Of a DNA stretch of 64,000 bases, positions 30,629-39,691 are shown in pieces. Made by a program: the position numbers and the translations under genes. Under the pieces are notes generated by a model that saw nothing but the letters and a program-made list of their open reading frames with translations, searched no databases and was not told the DNA's origin. Origin of the DNA: Actinomadura sp. NAK00032 (GTDB lineage Bacteria > Actinomycetota > Actinomycetes > Streptosporangiales > Streptosporangiaceae); assembly GCF_013364275.1 (NCBI RefSeq), contig NZ_CP054932.1:372001-436000 (forward strand). Reading direction: 5' to 3'. Within the stretch, counting starts at the first letter, position 1. Each line of letters starts with the position of its first letter.

Positions 30629-31240
30629 ATGACGGGGAACCCCCTCGCCGCGGAGCGGCTGGACCGGCTCGGCGCCGGCCTGGCCGTGCCGCGGCCCTCC
30701 CTGCACGACCCCGACGGGTTCGGTGAGGTCTTCGACGCCCACTTCGCCGAGATCCACGGGTACGCCGCGAAGCGGCTCGGTCCCGACGCCGCGTCCGACA
30801 TCGCCGCGCAGACGTTCCTGGAGGCGTTCCGCCACCGGGACCGCTACGACCCGGCGCGGGCGAACGTGCGGTCCTGGCTGTACGGCATCGCGACCAACCT
30901 CATCGGCAAGCACCGGCGCAGCGAGGTGCGCGGCCTGCGGGCCCGCGCCCGGCTCGGCCCCGCCCCGGCGGAGGACGGGCACGCCGACCGGGTGGACGCC
31001 CGCGTCAGCGCCGAGGGCCTGCGCGGACGGCTGGCCGGCGCCATCGCCCGGCTCTCGGACGGCGAGCGCGACGTCCTGCTGCTCGTCGCCCTCGCCGACC
31101 TCACCCACGAGGAGGTCGCGGCGGCGCTGGACGTCCCGTACGGGACGGTCGGCTCGCGGCTGAGCCGGGCCAGGAAGAAGGTGCGCGAGGCACTCGGCGG
31201 GACGAATCCGATGCGTGGAGGGGACGATGACCATGGATGA
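30629..31240 (+). CDS. Sigma-70-family (ECF-like) sigma factor, pair 1
   Basis: 203 residues. Region 2 (FDAHFAEIHGYAAKRLG, QTFLEAFRHRDRYDP, RSWLYGIATNLIGKH) and region 4 (LSDGERDVLLLVALADLTHE, EVAAALDVPYGTVGSRLSRA) are both present. It recruits RNA polymerase to its own promoters. The ATG at 30629 is 6 bases after GGAAAGG. The start of the next gene overlaps its stop by 14 bases, so the two are coupled. It forms one of two tandem sigma/partner pairs (see 32544-34351) that share about the same layout and motifs. Confidence 0.92.
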   Translation: MTGNPLAAERLDRLGAGLAVPRPSLHDPDGFGEVFDAHFAEIHGYAAKRLGPDAASDIAAQTFLEAFRHRDRYDPARANVRSWLYGIATNLIGKHRRSEVRGLRARARLGPAPAEDGHADRVDARVSAEGLRGRLAGAIARLSDGERDVLLLVALADLTHEEVAAALDVPYGTVGSRLSRARKKVREALGGTNPMRGGDDDHG

Positions 31241-32405
31241 GCTGCAGATGATCCGCGAGGCGTACGGGGAGCCGGAGCCGCCGACCCCGCGGGAGACGAC
31301 CGAGGCCCGCGCCCTGCTGTCGGACGGGCGGCCGCGCCGCCGCGCCCGCCTCGGCCGGGGGTTGCGGATCGGGCTCGGCGCGGTCGCCGCCGGCGCGGCC
31401 GTCGCCGTCGCCGTCACGGTCACCGGGACCGGTGCGCCGGCGCCGCCGTCCCGTCCGGCTGGGCAGGTCGACCTCGGCCGGGAGGCCGTGCTGGCCGCCG
31501 CGGCGAAGGCCGAGGAGAAGGGCGCGGCGCAGCCCGTCGGCAAGTACTGGTTCACCGACCAGGTCTCGGGCCAGTCGTACATCGTCCGGGCCGCGACCGG
31601 CGACTACGCGATCGTCGGCGCGCACAGCGAGTCCTTCAGCTGGACCGGGGCGAAACCGGGCATGGGCACGGCGCTGTACGGGCGCGAGATCCCGTCCCGG
31701 CCGCTGACGAAGCAGGACGCGGCGCTCTGGGAGAAGGCTGGGGCGCCGTCGAAGTTCCGGGTCTGGTCGAACGACCACTACTACACCTACGACCGGTCGA
31801 CGACGGAGTGGGACAGCGAGGCCGACGCGCGGGGCGGCGGCAGGTTCGTCATCCCCGGGACGGGCCGCGAACCACTGACCCTGGCCGAGGTCCAGCGGCT
31901 TCCCGAGGACCCCGCCGCCCTCGCCGAGATGTTCTTCAAGCCGTCCGTGCTGAAGGACAAGGAGCGCGCCGGCCCGCTCAGCCGGCTCGCGACCCCACGC
32001 GCCAAGCTCGGCATCGCGGCGCGGCTGCTGGAGGGCACGCCCCTGCCGCCCGGAGTGCGCGCCGGGCTGATGCGGGCGCTGGCCGCCCAGCCCGGCATCA
32101 CGGCGGTCGGCGCGGCCACCGACCCGCTCGGCCGGCCCGCCGTCGCGCTGGTCGCCGACGACGCCCCGGCGACGGTCGACGGCGAGTTCGGCGCGCCGCC
32201 GGAGGAGCGCGGCACGTTCCGGTCGCGCTCGGAGCTCCTGTTCGACAAGGCGACCGGTGAGCTGCTCGCCGAGCAGCGCGTGCTGACCGAGCCGGGCGGC
32301 GCCTACCGGAACCGCGAGCCCGGGTTCGTGATCAACTACTGGGCCGTCCGCGCGTCGGGCTGGACGGACAGCAAGCCCGAGCCGCCCGCGAAGCCGCCCT
32401 TCTGA
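31227..32405 (+). CDS. CU044_5270-type membrane protein, partner of sigma factor 1
   Basis: 392 residues. A cytoplasmic N-terminus of about 45 residues, one membrane helix (IGLGAVAAGAAVAVAVTVTG), then an exported domain with KYWFTDQVSGQSYIVRAATG, VWSNDHYYTYDR and a C-terminal FVINYWAVRASGWTDSK. The topology (short cytoplasmic part, one helix, outer domain) and gene order resemble anti-sigma factors, but no zinc-binding anti-sigma motif is visible. The family name is recalled from Streptosporangiales annotations. The ATG at 31227 is 5 bases after GGAGG; an ATG at 31233 is also possible. A strong terminator follows. Confidence 0.75.
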   Translation: MTMDELQMIREAYGEPEPPTPRETTEARALLSDGRPRRRARLGRGLRIGLGAVAAGAAVAVAVTVTGTGAPAPPSRPAGQVDLGREAVLAAAAKAEEKGAAQPVGKYWFTDQVSGQSYIVRAATGDYAIVGAHSESFSWTGAKPGMGTALYGREIPSRPLTKQDAALWEKAGAPSKFRVWSNDHYYTYDRSTTEWDSEADARGGGRFVIPGTGREPLTLAEVQRLPEDPAALAEMFFKPSVLKDKERAGPLSRLATPRAKLGIAARLLEGTPLPPGVRAGLMRALAAQPGITAVGAATDPLGRPAVALVADDAPATVDGEFGAPPEERGTFRSRSELLFDKATGELLAEQRVLTEPGGAYRNREPGFVINYWAVRASGWTDSKPEPPAKPPF

Positions 32406-32413
32406 CCGGGGGA

Positions 32414-32465
32414 CGCGCCCTCCGCCCGGACGCCCGCACGGCTGGCCGTCCGGACGGAGGGCGCG
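32414..32465 (+). terminator. Terminator after sigma pair 1
   Basis: An 11-bp perfect inverted repeat, CGCGCCCTCCG (32414-32424) and CGGAGGGCGCG (32455-32465), with an inner CGGAC/GTCCG stem. It separates the two tandem sigma pairs. Confidence 0.7.
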
Positions 32466-32543
32466 CGGCCGTGAAGGCGGATCGGGGGATCGGCTGAGAA
32501 CGGGGTGACCGAGCACCCGAGCCCCCACAGCGAGGATCACTTC

Positions 32544-33149
32544 ATGGCCCAGCAACGCCCACCGGACCCCGGTGGGGACGACCCCGACGCGGCGGCGATC
32601 GTGCGGTCGCGGCGCGACCCGGCCGCGTTCGCGGAGATCTTCCACCGCCACTTCGCCGCGATCCACGGCTACGCGGCGCGGCGGCTCGGCGCGGACGCGG
32701 CGGACGACGTCGCCGCCGAGACGTTCCTCGCCGCGTTCCGCAAGCGGGACCGGTTCGACCCGGAGCGCGGGACCGTCCGCCCCTGGCTGTACGGCATCGC
32801 GACGCGGCTGATCGGGTCGCACCGGCGGGCGGAGGGCCGCCGCTACCGGGCGCTCGCGCGCACCCCCGCCGAGTACGCCCACGACGGCCACGAGGACCTC
32901 GTCGCGGCGCGGGTCACCGCCGGCGGCGCGGGCGCGGCCCTGGCCGACGCGCTGGCCCGGCTGCCGCGCGGGGACCGCGACGTCCTGCTGCTGGTGGCGC
33001 TGGCCGACCTGTCCTACGAGGAGGTCGGGCAGGCGCTCGGCCTGAAGACGGGCACCGTCGCGTCCCGCCTGCACCGTGCCCGGCGCCGCCTGCGGGAGTC
33101 GCTCGGCGGAACCAACCCCGCGCTGATCGTTGAGGAGACGCCCGCATGA
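32544..33149 (+). CDS. Sigma-70-family (ECF-like) sigma factor, pair 2
   Basis: 201 residues. Region 2 (FHRHFAAIHGYAARRLGADA, ETFLAAFRKRDRFDPE, RPWLYGIATRLIGSH) and region 4 (LPRGDRDVLLLVALADLSYE, EVGQALGLKTGTVASRLHRA) align closely with pair 1, so the two arose by duplication. The ATG at 32544 has CGAGGA upstream; a GTG at 32505 would add 13 residues. Its stop overlaps the partner start by 4 bases (ATGA at 33146-33149). Confidence 0.92.
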   Translation: MAQQRPPDPGGDDPDAAAIVRSRRDPAAFAEIFHRHFAAIHGYAARRLGADAADDVAAETFLAAFRKRDRFDPERGTVRPWLYGIATRLIGSHRRAEGRRYRALARTPAEYAHDGHEDLVAARVTAGGAGAALADALARLPRGDRDVLLLVALADLSYEEVGQALGLKTGTVASRLHRARRRLRESLGGTNPALIVEETPA

Positions 33150-34351
33150 GCATGAACGAGATGGACCGGGTCCGGGACCTGCTGCGCGAGCCCCCGCCCC
33201 CGTCGGCGAAGAGCACGGCGCAGGCGCTGGACCTGCTGGAGGACGAGATGGCGGGCCGGCGCGTCCGGGCGCGGCGGCCGCGGCGGTTCGGGTTCGGGTG
33301 GTCGGCCGGGCTGGGGATCGGGCTGGTCGCGGCCGGTGCCGCGGCGGCCGTCGCGGTGGCGCTCACCGGCCAGGGGACGCCCGGTTCGCCGGGATCGCCG
33401 GACGCGCCGCCCGGCGTCGACCTCAACAAGCAGGCGGTGCTCGCGGCGGCGGCCAAGGTCGAGCTGACCCCGACCGGCAAGTACTGGTACACCGACTGCA
33501 TCGACGGGCAGTCGTACATCGTCCGGGCCAAGACCGGCACGTACGCGATCGTCGGCGCCGCGAGCGAGTCGTTCAGCTGGACCGGCGTGAAGAAGGGCAC
33601 CGGCGAGGCGTACTACGGGCGCGACCTCCCGGCCCGGCCGCTCACGGCGAAGGACGAGGCGCTCTGGAAGAAGGCCGGGTCGCCGTCGAAGTTCCGGGTC
33701 TGGTCGAACGATCACTACTACACCTACGCGGCGAAGGCCACGAAGTGGCGGTCGGACGGCCCCGAGGTCGGGATCGATCCGGAGGGCGGCGGCGAGTTCC
33801 TGGGCGAGCCGGTCGAGGAGTGGCAGGACCTGCCGACCGACCCGGCCGCGCTCGCCGAGAAGTTCCTGAGCGGCAACGAGGCGCGCGGGGGAATGGTCCC
33901 CCGGGCGAACGGCGGCCGGAAGCCGACCGAGGCGCAGACGGCCTCCGCCGGGATCTGGCGGACGTCCTCGATCCTCGGCGGTACCCCCGTCCCGCCGAAG
34001 GTGCGGGCGGGGCTGATGCGGGCGCTGGCCTCCCGGCCGGGCATCACGGCGATCGGCCGCGTCGCCGACCCGCTGGGCCGCGACGGCGTCGCGCTGGCCG
34101 CGCCCGAGCGCACCGCGAAGATCACCGGCGAGTACGGCGGTCCGAAGGCCGAGCAGGGCACCTACGGCCACCGCCTGGTGATCGTCTTCGACGAGAAGAC
34201 CGGCGGCGTCCTGTCCGTCCAGGACACGCTGACCAAGCCCGGCGGGCCGTACGCGGAGATGAAGCCCGGCTTCATCATCAACTACATGGCCGTCCGCTCG
34301 TCCGGCTGGACCGACACCAAGCCGAAGCCGCCCGCGCAACTGCCCTTCTGA
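33146..34351 (+). CDS. CU044_5270-type membrane protein, partner of sigma factor 2
   Basis: 401 residues, a paralogue of the 31227 gene. Cytoplasmic N-terminus, one membrane helix (GIGLVAAGAAAAVAVALTG), then an exported domain with KYWYTDCIDGQSYIVRAKTG, VWSNDHYYTYAAK and FIINYMAVRSSGWTDTK. Long stretches are identical or near-identical to the first copy, while the loop around 190-260 differs. Translationally coupled to the sigma gene. A membrane-bound regulator of that sigma factor is a plausible role but is unproven. GAGGAGA lies 7 bases before the ATG. Confidence 0.75.
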   Translation: MSMNEMDRVRDLLREPPPPSAKSTAQALDLLEDEMAGRRVRARRPRRFGFGWSAGLGIGLVAAGAAAAVAVALTGQGTPGSPGSPDAPPGVDLNKQAVLAAAAKVELTPTGKYWYTDCIDGQSYIVRAKTGTYAIVGAASESFSWTGVKKGTGEAYYGRDLPARPLTAKDEALWKKAGSPSKFRVWSNDHYYTYAAKATKWRSDGPEVGIDPEGGGEFLGEPVEEWQDLPTDPAALAEKFLSGNEARGGMVPRANGGRKPTEAQTASAGIWRTSSILGGTPVPPKVRAGLMRALASRPGITAIGRVADPLGRDGVALAAPERTAKITGEYGGPKAEQGTYGHRLVIVFDEKTGGVLSVQDTLTKPGGPYAEMKPGFIINYMAVRSSGWTDTKPKPPAQLPF

Positions 34352-34410
34352 TGCCTCTGGACCGGGGGTGAGCGCTGCCGTTGTCCCATGGCGAGAACCG
34401 CCTCCCCCGC

Positions 34411-34447
34411 CGATGCCCTCCGCCCACCGTCCGGGCGGAGGGCATCG
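34411..34447. terminator. Bidirectional terminator between convergent genes
   Basis: A perfect 15-bp inverted repeat: CGATGCCCTCCGCCC (34411-34425), 7-base loop, GGGCGGAGGGCATCG (34433-34447). It lies between the convergent sigma-partner and TetR genes and can serve both strands. Confidence 0.85.
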
Positions 34448-34460
34448 TGCATGAACCGCT

Positions 34461-35165
34461 CTAGGGGCGGCGGGCTTCGAGGCCGTCGAGGACGCAGGCG
34501 AGCCCGAACGCGAACCGGCCCTCCAGGACGTCGCCGGTCTCCTTCAGCCAGATCTCGCGGATGTGGGACGCGAGGGCGGGCCGCTCGGCGTCCAGCTCCG
34601 CGAGGTACGGGCCGAGCCCGCGGACCCAGTCGGCGGAGGACGTCCCGGCCTGCCCGCGCTGCCAGCTCGCCTCGCTCCCGGCCGCGCCGATCACGTAGTC
34701 GACCACGGCGGACAGGGCGTACTCCAGGCCGAAGCCGGTGAATCCGGCGGCGCCGAACGCGCCGAGCACCTCGTCCATGACGCGGGTCGCGTTGGGGCCG
34801 ATCATCGGGCGGCCGCCGAACAGCGTGACCGTCCACGGATGCCGGTGGATCATCGCGCGGAGGCTCCGCGCGTACGCGGTCGCGGACGCCCGCCAGTCGC
34901 CGCCCGCGGCCGGAACCTCCACCTCGGCCATGACCTGGTCGAGGGCGAGCTCCAGCAGTTCGTCCTTGTTCGCGACGTGCCAGTAGACCGAGGTCGCACC
35001 GGAGTTCAGCCGGGTGCCGAGGCGGCGCATGCTGAGCCCGTCCAGCCCCTCGGCGTCGAGCAGGCCGAGCGCGGCGTCCACGATCTGCGCCCGGCTGAGC
35101 GCGGGCCGGCCGCGCCGGGCCCGTTCCGGGCGCACCCAGACGGACGCCACCTTCTTGTCGGACAC
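34461..35165 (-). CDS. TetR-family repressor of the adjacent MFS pump
   Basis: 234 residues. N-terminal HTH (LSRAQIVDAALGLLDAEGLD, MRRLGTRLNSGATSVYWHV) and the C-terminal ligand domain of the TetR_C (tetracycline-repressor) class. The GTG at 35165 has GGAGAGGAGA upstream. It is divergent from an MFS efflux gene, with three copies of a palindrome between them (35183-35258), the standard arrangement for ligand-induced efflux. The drug is unknown. Confidence 0.92.
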   Translation of the reverse strand: MSDKKVASVWVRPERARRGRPALSRAQIVDAALGLLDAEGLDGLSMRRLGTRLNSGATSVYWHVANKDELLELALDQVMAEVEVPAAGGDWRASATAYARSLRAMIHRHPWTVTLFGGRPMIGPNATRVMDEVLGAFGAAGFTGFGLEYALSAVVDYVIGAAGSEASWQRGQAGTSSADWVRGLGPYLAELDAERPALASHIREIWLKETGDVLEGRFAFGLACVLDGLEARRP

Positions 35166-35182
35166 CGGGTCTCCTCTCCGCT

Positions 35183-35258
35183 CTCGTACAGAGTACGAGT
35201 ATTGAACGCCGTACGATCCCGTCGTACAGTGTGCGAGTCTAATCGAACGGTGTACGAG
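35183..35258. promoter_or_regulatory. Three TetR operator copies in the divergent promoter region
   Basis: Copy 1 (35183-35199) is a perfect palindrome, CTCGTAC-AGA-GTACGAG. Copy 2 (35221-35237) reads GTCGTACAGTGTGCGAG and copy 3 (35242-35258) ATCGAACGGTGTACGAG, matching copy 1 at 14 and 13 of 17 positions. They cover the whole gap between the TetR and MFS genes. Confidence 0.82.
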
Positions 35259-35274
35259 AAAGGGAGGGCGACGC

Positions 35275-36756
35275 ATGGCACCCCATCCGCGCCGCTGGCA
35301 GATCCTCGGCGTCCTGTGCCTCAGCCTCTTCGTCGTCGTGGTCGACAACACGATCCTGAACGTGGCGATCCCGTCCCTGCTCCGGGAGCTGGACGCCACC
35401 ACCGCCGACGTCCAGTGGGTGATCGACGCGTACTCGCTGGTGTTCGCCGGCCTGCTGATCACCGCGGGCAGCCTGGGCGACCGGCACGGCCGCCGCCGCG
35501 CGATGCTGATCGGCTTCGCGCTCTTCGGCGCCGGCTCGCTGGTCGCCGCCTTCGCCGCGAACCCCGCCCAGCTCGTCGCGACCCGCGGCCTCATGGGCGC
35601 CGGCGGCGCGCTGCTGATGCCCGGGACGCTGTCGATCATGGCGCAGGTGTTCGGGCCGGACGAGCGCGCCAAGGCGTTCGCCATCTGGGGCGCCACGTCC
35701 ATGGTCGGGCTCGCCGCCGGGCCGACGCTCGGCGGGCTCCTGCTGGAGCACTTCTGGTGGGGCTCGGTCTTCCTGGTGAACGTGCCCGTCACGGTGGTCG
35801 CCGTGGCCGGGCTGCTGCTGCTCGTCCCCGAGTCGCGCGGGCCGCGCCGCCGCCCCGACGTGCCCGGCGCCGTGCTGTCCACCGCCGGCATGGCGGCGCT
35901 GGTGTGGGCGATCATCTCCGGGCCCGCGCACGGCTGGACGGGCGCCCGCACGGTCGGCGGCCTCGCCGCCGGGATCGCCGCGCTCGCCCTGTTCGTCCTG
36001 TGGCAGCACCGCAACCCCGAGCCGATGCTGGACCTGCGCCTGCTCCGCGACCGGAACTTCGCGGGCGCCGCGACCATGATCGCGCTGTTCGGCTTCGCGC
36101 TCGCCGGGATGCTGTTCGGGCTGACCCAGCTTCTCCAGCTCGTCCTCGGGTACGGGCCGCTCAAGGCGGGGCTGGCACTGCTTCCCGTCGCCGTCGCCGC
36201 GGGCCTCGGCAACGGTCTGGGCGCGTCCCTGGAGTCGCGGCTGGGTGCCCGTCCCGCCCTCGTCGCCGGGTTCGCCGCCGTGGCGGCCGGGTTCGGCGCA
36301 CTCGGCCTCACCGGAGCGGACGGCGGCTACCCCGCGCTCGCCGCCGGGCTCACCGTCCTCGGCTTCGGCGCGGGGCTCGGCACCCCGCCCGCCTACAGCA
36401 CGCTCATGGCCGCCGTCCCGCCCGAGGAGGCCGGGGTCGGCTCGGCGGTGAACGACGCCGGGCAGGAACTCGGCAGCGCGCTCGGCGTCGCCGTCCTCGG
36501 CAGCGTCGTCTCCGCCGCCTACGCCGCCGCCCTCCCGGACACCGCCTCCCGCGCCGCCCGCCACTCCCTCGGCGAGGCCCTGGCGCTCGGCGACCCCGCC
36601 CTCGCCACCGCCGCGCGGGACGCCTTCGCCCACGCGGTCTCGGTCGCCTCCTTCGCGGCGGCGGGGGCGATGGCGGCCGCCGCCCTCTTCGCCTTCGTCG
36701 TGCTCCGCCCCGGCCGCCCGGCCCCGGCCGGCGCCCCCGAGCCCGTCAAGACCTGA
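35275..36756 (+). CDS. MFS drug:proton antiporter, DHA2 (14-helix) family
   Basis: 493 residues with about 14 membrane helices. DHA2 motifs: LFVVVVDNTILNVAIPSLL in helix 1, GSLGDRHGRRRAMLIG (motif A) after helix 2, and RGLMGAGGALLMPGTLSI (motif C region). It exports drugs or metabolites using the proton gradient. AAAGGGAGG precedes the ATG. Divergent from and probably repressed by the TetR gene. Confidence 0.93.
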   Translation: MAPHPRRWQILGVLCLSLFVVVVDNTILNVAIPSLLRELDATTADVQWVIDAYSLVFAGLLITAGSLGDRHGRRRAMLIGFALFGAGSLVAAFAANPAQLVATRGLMGAGGALLMPGTLSIMAQVFGPDERAKAFAIWGATSMVGLAAGPTLGGLLLEHFWWGSVFLVNVPVTVVAVAGLLLLVPESRGPRRRPDVPGAVLSTAGMAALVWAIISGPAHGWTGARTVGGLAAGIAALALFVLWQHRNPEPMLDLRLLRDRNFAGAATMIALFGFALAGMLFGLTQLLQLVLGYGPLKAGLALLPVAVAAGLGNGLGASLESRLGARPALVAGFAAVAAGFGALGLTGADGGYPALAAGLTVLGFGAGLGTPPAYSTLMAAVPPEEAGVGSAVNDAGQELGSALGVAVLGSVVSAAYAAALPDTASRAARHSLGEALALGDPALATAARDAFAHAVSVASFAAAGAMAAAALFAFVVLRPGRPAPAGAPEPVKT

Positions 36757-36774
36757 GGGCGCCCGCTCGTCCCG

Positions 36775-38307
36775 TCAGCCGGTGAGGTCGGACGGGGCGG
36801 TGCCGGCGGCGGTGAGGGGGAGGGCGAGGGCCGCGCGTTCGGTCAGCCAGGTGCTCGGACGGTAGCGGGGGTCGCCGGTGGTCTCGTGGAGGCCCCGCAG
36901 GATCTGCAGGACGCGGTCGGCGCCCTCGTGCTCGCCCCACTCCAGCGGGCCGCGCGGGTAGCCGAGGCCGAGGCGGACGGCGGTGTCGACGTCCTGCGGG
37001 CGGGCGAGGCGCTGCTCGGCGATCCCGCAGCCCACGTTCACGATCGAGGCGAGGAGCCGCTGGGCGACCGGGGCCGGGGCGTCGCGGACGACGGTCACGG
37101 AACGTCCCGTGGCCGCGAGGGCGGCGAGGGCCGCGCGGCCCGCGTCCTTGTCCAGGCCCGGGTGCACCATCACGGTCAGGCGGGTGAAGAACCCACCGAG
37201 CGGGTCCACGCCCAAGGTGCGCTCTACGGGCAGCCCCTCAGCGGCGCTGACCGTGCTCTGCCCCAAGGGCGCGACCAGAACGACGGCCCGGTCGGACGGC
37301 TCGTCACCCGACTCGACCTCTACGCCGGACGTGGAGAGCAGTGCGCCGAGCGCGTCACGGACGTCCCCGTGCACCCACACTGGGCGCGGCTCCACCGCCG
37401 GGACGGTGACCTCCGGCGGCTCTTGCTTGGCGCCGTCCAGGTACTTGTAGAAGCCCTCGCCCGTCTTACGTCCGTGCAGACCGGCCTCTAGGCGTGCCCG
37501 TCCAAGCCTGGACGGACGGAACCGGGGCTCTGTGTAGAACCCCGTCCAGATGGACTCCATCACCGGGTGCGACACGTCCATCCCCGTGAGGTCGAGCAGC
37601 TCGCACGGCCCCATCTTCAGGCCCAGGACGTCCCGCGCGACGCGGTCGACGTCGACGGGCTCCGCGACCCCTTCGGAGAGGATCTGGAGAGCCTCCGTCA
37701 CCAGGCCGCGCCCAGCGTGGTTGACGAGGAAGCCAGGCGCGTCCGGCGCGAGCACGGGTTCGTGGCCGAGGCGCCGGACGAGGTCGGCGAGCGCGCCCGG
37801 AATCCACTCCGCCGTACGCGCCCCCGGGATCACCTCGACGAGACGCATCAGCGGCACCGGATTGAAGAAGTGCAGCCCCGCCACCCTGGACGGATCCTCC
37901 AGAGCCGCCGCGATCGCCGTGACGGGCAGCGAACTGGTGTTGGTCACCAGGACCGTGTGCTTCGGGCAGACCTTCTCCAGGGAGGTGAACAGTTCCCGCT
38001 TGGTGTCGATGTCCTCCCGGACGGCCTCCACCACGAGATCGCAGTCCTGGAACGGGGTGAGCGGCTCCCCGACCGGCCGGAGCCGTCCCATGGCCGCCGC
38101 GGCCTCCTCGGCCGTCATCCGCCCCTTGCTCGCGAGCATGTCGAACATGCCGCCGATGTACTCCGCCGCGCTGACCACGGCCTCCATGCGGATGTCCGCC
38201 AGCTCCACGGTCAGCCCGCCCGCCGCGGCGAGCTGCGCGATCCCGCGCCCCATCGCCCCGGTGCCGATCACGCGGATCGTCGTGACCCGCCGCGCCCAGT
38301 CCTCCAC
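36775..38307 (-). CDS. 3-hydroxyacyl-CoA dehydrogenase, two C-terminal domains (PaaH-like)
   Basis: 510 residues. NAD-binding domain with the Rossmann motif IRVIGTGAMGRGIAQLAA and catalytic His in GLHFFNPVPLMRLVEVI, then one full 3HCDH C-domain (GFLVNHAGRGLVTEALQILS) and a second C-terminal one (VDTAVRLGLGYPRGPLEW). This duplicated form is typical of PaaH/FadB-like enzymes of phenylacetate or fatty-acid breakdown, about 500 residues. The GTG at 38307 follows AGGAGG; longer starts at 38340 and 38361 lack homology. Divergent from a thiolase, which would take the next step. Confidence 0.9.
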   Translation of the reverse strand: MEDWARRVTTIRVIGTGAMGRGIAQLAAAGGLTVELADIRMEAVVSAAEYIGGMFDMLASKGRMTAEEAAAAMGRLRPVGEPLTPFQDCDLVVEAVREDIDTKRELFTSLEKVCPKHTVLVTNTSSLPVTAIAAALEDPSRVAGLHFFNPVPLMRLVEVIPGARTAEWIPGALADLVRRLGHEPVLAPDAPGFLVNHAGRGLVTEALQILSEGVAEPVDVDRVARDVLGLKMGPCELLDLTGMDVSHPVMESIWTGFYTEPRFRPSRLGRARLEAGLHGRKTGEGFYKYLDGAKQEPPEVTVPAVEPRPVWVHGDVRDALGALLSTSGVEVESGDEPSDRAVVLVAPLGQSTVSAAEGLPVERTLGVDPLGGFFTRLTVMVHPGLDKDAGRAALAALAATGRSVTVVRDAPAPVAQRLLASIVNVGCGIAEQRLARPQDVDTAVRLGLGYPRGPLEWGEHEGADRVLQILRGLHETTGDPRYRPSTWLTERAALALPLTAAGTAPSDLTG

Positions 38308-38451
38308 CGTCGCCTCCTCGCTCGTCCGCCTCCACCGCATTCCACCCTCCGCCGCATTCAACCGTCCGCCCGCCGGAAGCCCGGAGGCCGCCCTGCCGAA
38401 CCGAAGCCGTAGCCTGCGGAGTACCCGGTAGCACAGCCTGGAGGAGCCACC

Positions 38452-39660
38452 ATGCGCGACGCGGTGATCTGCGAGCCGCTACGGACCCCGATAGGCCGGT
38501 TCGGCGGGGCGCTGAAGTCCGTCCCGCCCGTCCAGCTCGCCGCCACCGTCATCCGCGCCCTGGTGGAACGCACCGGCCTGCCCGGCGATGCGATCGACGA
38601 GGTCGTCCTCGGCAACTGCTACCCCACGGCCGACGCTCCCGCCATCGGACGCGTCGCCGCGCTCGACGCGGGTCTGCCGATCTCCGTCGGCGGCTCGCAG
38701 GTCGACCGGCGGTGCGGGTCCGGGCTCCAGGCGGTGCTGGACGCGGCCATGCAGATCCAGACCGGCGTCAGCGACGTGGTCATCGCGGGCGGCGCGGAGA
38801 GCATGAGCAGCGCACCCTTCTATACGACGCAGGCGCGCTGGGGCGTGCGCGGGCCGTCCCTCGAACTGCACGACGCGCTCGCGCAGGGCCGCGTCACCGC
38901 CGGAGGCGTCAACCATCCGGTGCCCGGCGGCATGCTGGAGACCGCCGAGAACCTGCGCCGCGAGTACGGCATCGGGCGCGAGGAGCAGGACGAGCTGACC
39001 GTCCGCTCCCATCGGCGTGCCGTCGCCGCCCAGCAGTCGGGCGTGTTCGCTGAGGAGATCGTCCCGGTGACCGTCGCGTCCCGGAAGGGCGACACGGTCG
39101 TCGACACCGACGAGCACCCGCGCCCGGACACGACGATGGAGAGCCTGGCGAAGCTGCGTCCCGTCCTCGGGAAGAAGGACGCCGAGGCCACCGTGACGGC
39201 GGGCAACGCCAGCGGCCAGAACGACGCGGCCGCCGCCTGCGTCGTCACCACCCCCGAGCGCGCCGCCGAACTCGGGCTGCGGCCGCTCGTCCGGCTCGTC
39301 TCATGGGGCCGCGCCGGAGTGCCGCCGGAGACGATGGGCATCGGCCCCGTCCCCGCCACGGCGAAGGCGCTCGCCGCCGCCGGCCTCACCCTCGCCGACA
39401 TCGACCTCATCGAGCTGAACGAGGCGTTCGCCGCGCAGGTCCTCGCCGTCACCCGCGAATGGGGCCTGAAGGACGCCGACTGGGACCGCGTCAACGTGCA
39501 CGGCTCCGGCATCTCCCTCGGCCACCCCGTCGGCGCGACCGGCGCCCGCATCCTCGCCACGCTCGCCCGCGAGATGCACCGCCGCGGCGCCCGCTACGGC
39601 CTGGAGACCATGTGCATCGGCGGCGGCCAGGGCCTCGCCGCCGTCTTCGAACGCGTCTAG
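38452..39660 (+). CDS. Acetyl-CoA C-acyltransferase (thiolase)
   Basis: 402 residues. The nucleophile is Cys88 in VDRRCGSGLQAV. Downstream are NEAFAAQ, GHPVGATGARIL with the catalytic His, and MCIGGGQGLAAVFE with the second Cys. It cleaves 3-oxoacyl-CoA to acetyl-CoA, or runs in reverse. GGAGGAGCC lies just before the ATG. Divergent from the 3-hydroxyacyl-CoA dehydrogenase, so the pair forms the last two steps of beta-oxidation or an aromatic side-chain route. Confidence 0.95.
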   Translation: MRDAVICEPLRTPIGRFGGALKSVPPVQLAATVIRALVERTGLPGDAIDEVVLGNCYPTADAPAIGRVAALDAGLPISVGGSQVDRRCGSGLQAVLDAAMQIQTGVSDVVIAGGAESMSSAPFYTTQARWGVRGPSLELHDALAQGRVTAGGVNHPVPGGMLETAENLRREYGIGREEQDELTVRSHRRAVAAQQSGVFAEEIVPVTVASRKGDTVVDTDEHPRPDTTMESLAKLRPVLGKKDAEATVTAGNASGQNDAAAACVVTTPERAAELGLRPLVRLVSWGRAGVPPETMGIGPVPATAKALAAAGLTLADIDLIELNEAFAAQVLAVTREWGLKDADWDRVNVHGSGISLGHPVGATGARILATLAREMHRRGARYGLETMCIGGGQGLAAVFERV

Positions 39661-39690
39661 CCCGGCGCTGCCCGGCGCTGCCCGGCGCCG
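39661..39690. repeat. Three tandem 10-bp repeats
   Basis: CCCGGCGCTG occurs three times in a row (third unit CCCGGCGCCG) directly after the thiolase stop, in the 31-base gap to the convergent DUF2182 gene. It can fold into alternative GC hairpins and may work as a terminator. Confidence 0.6.
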
Positions 39691-39691
39691 G

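Noticed and set aside
31101..33074. A 657-residue minus-strand open frame
   Set aside because: Antisense shadow across the sigma/CU044_5270 genes; crosses a terminator.
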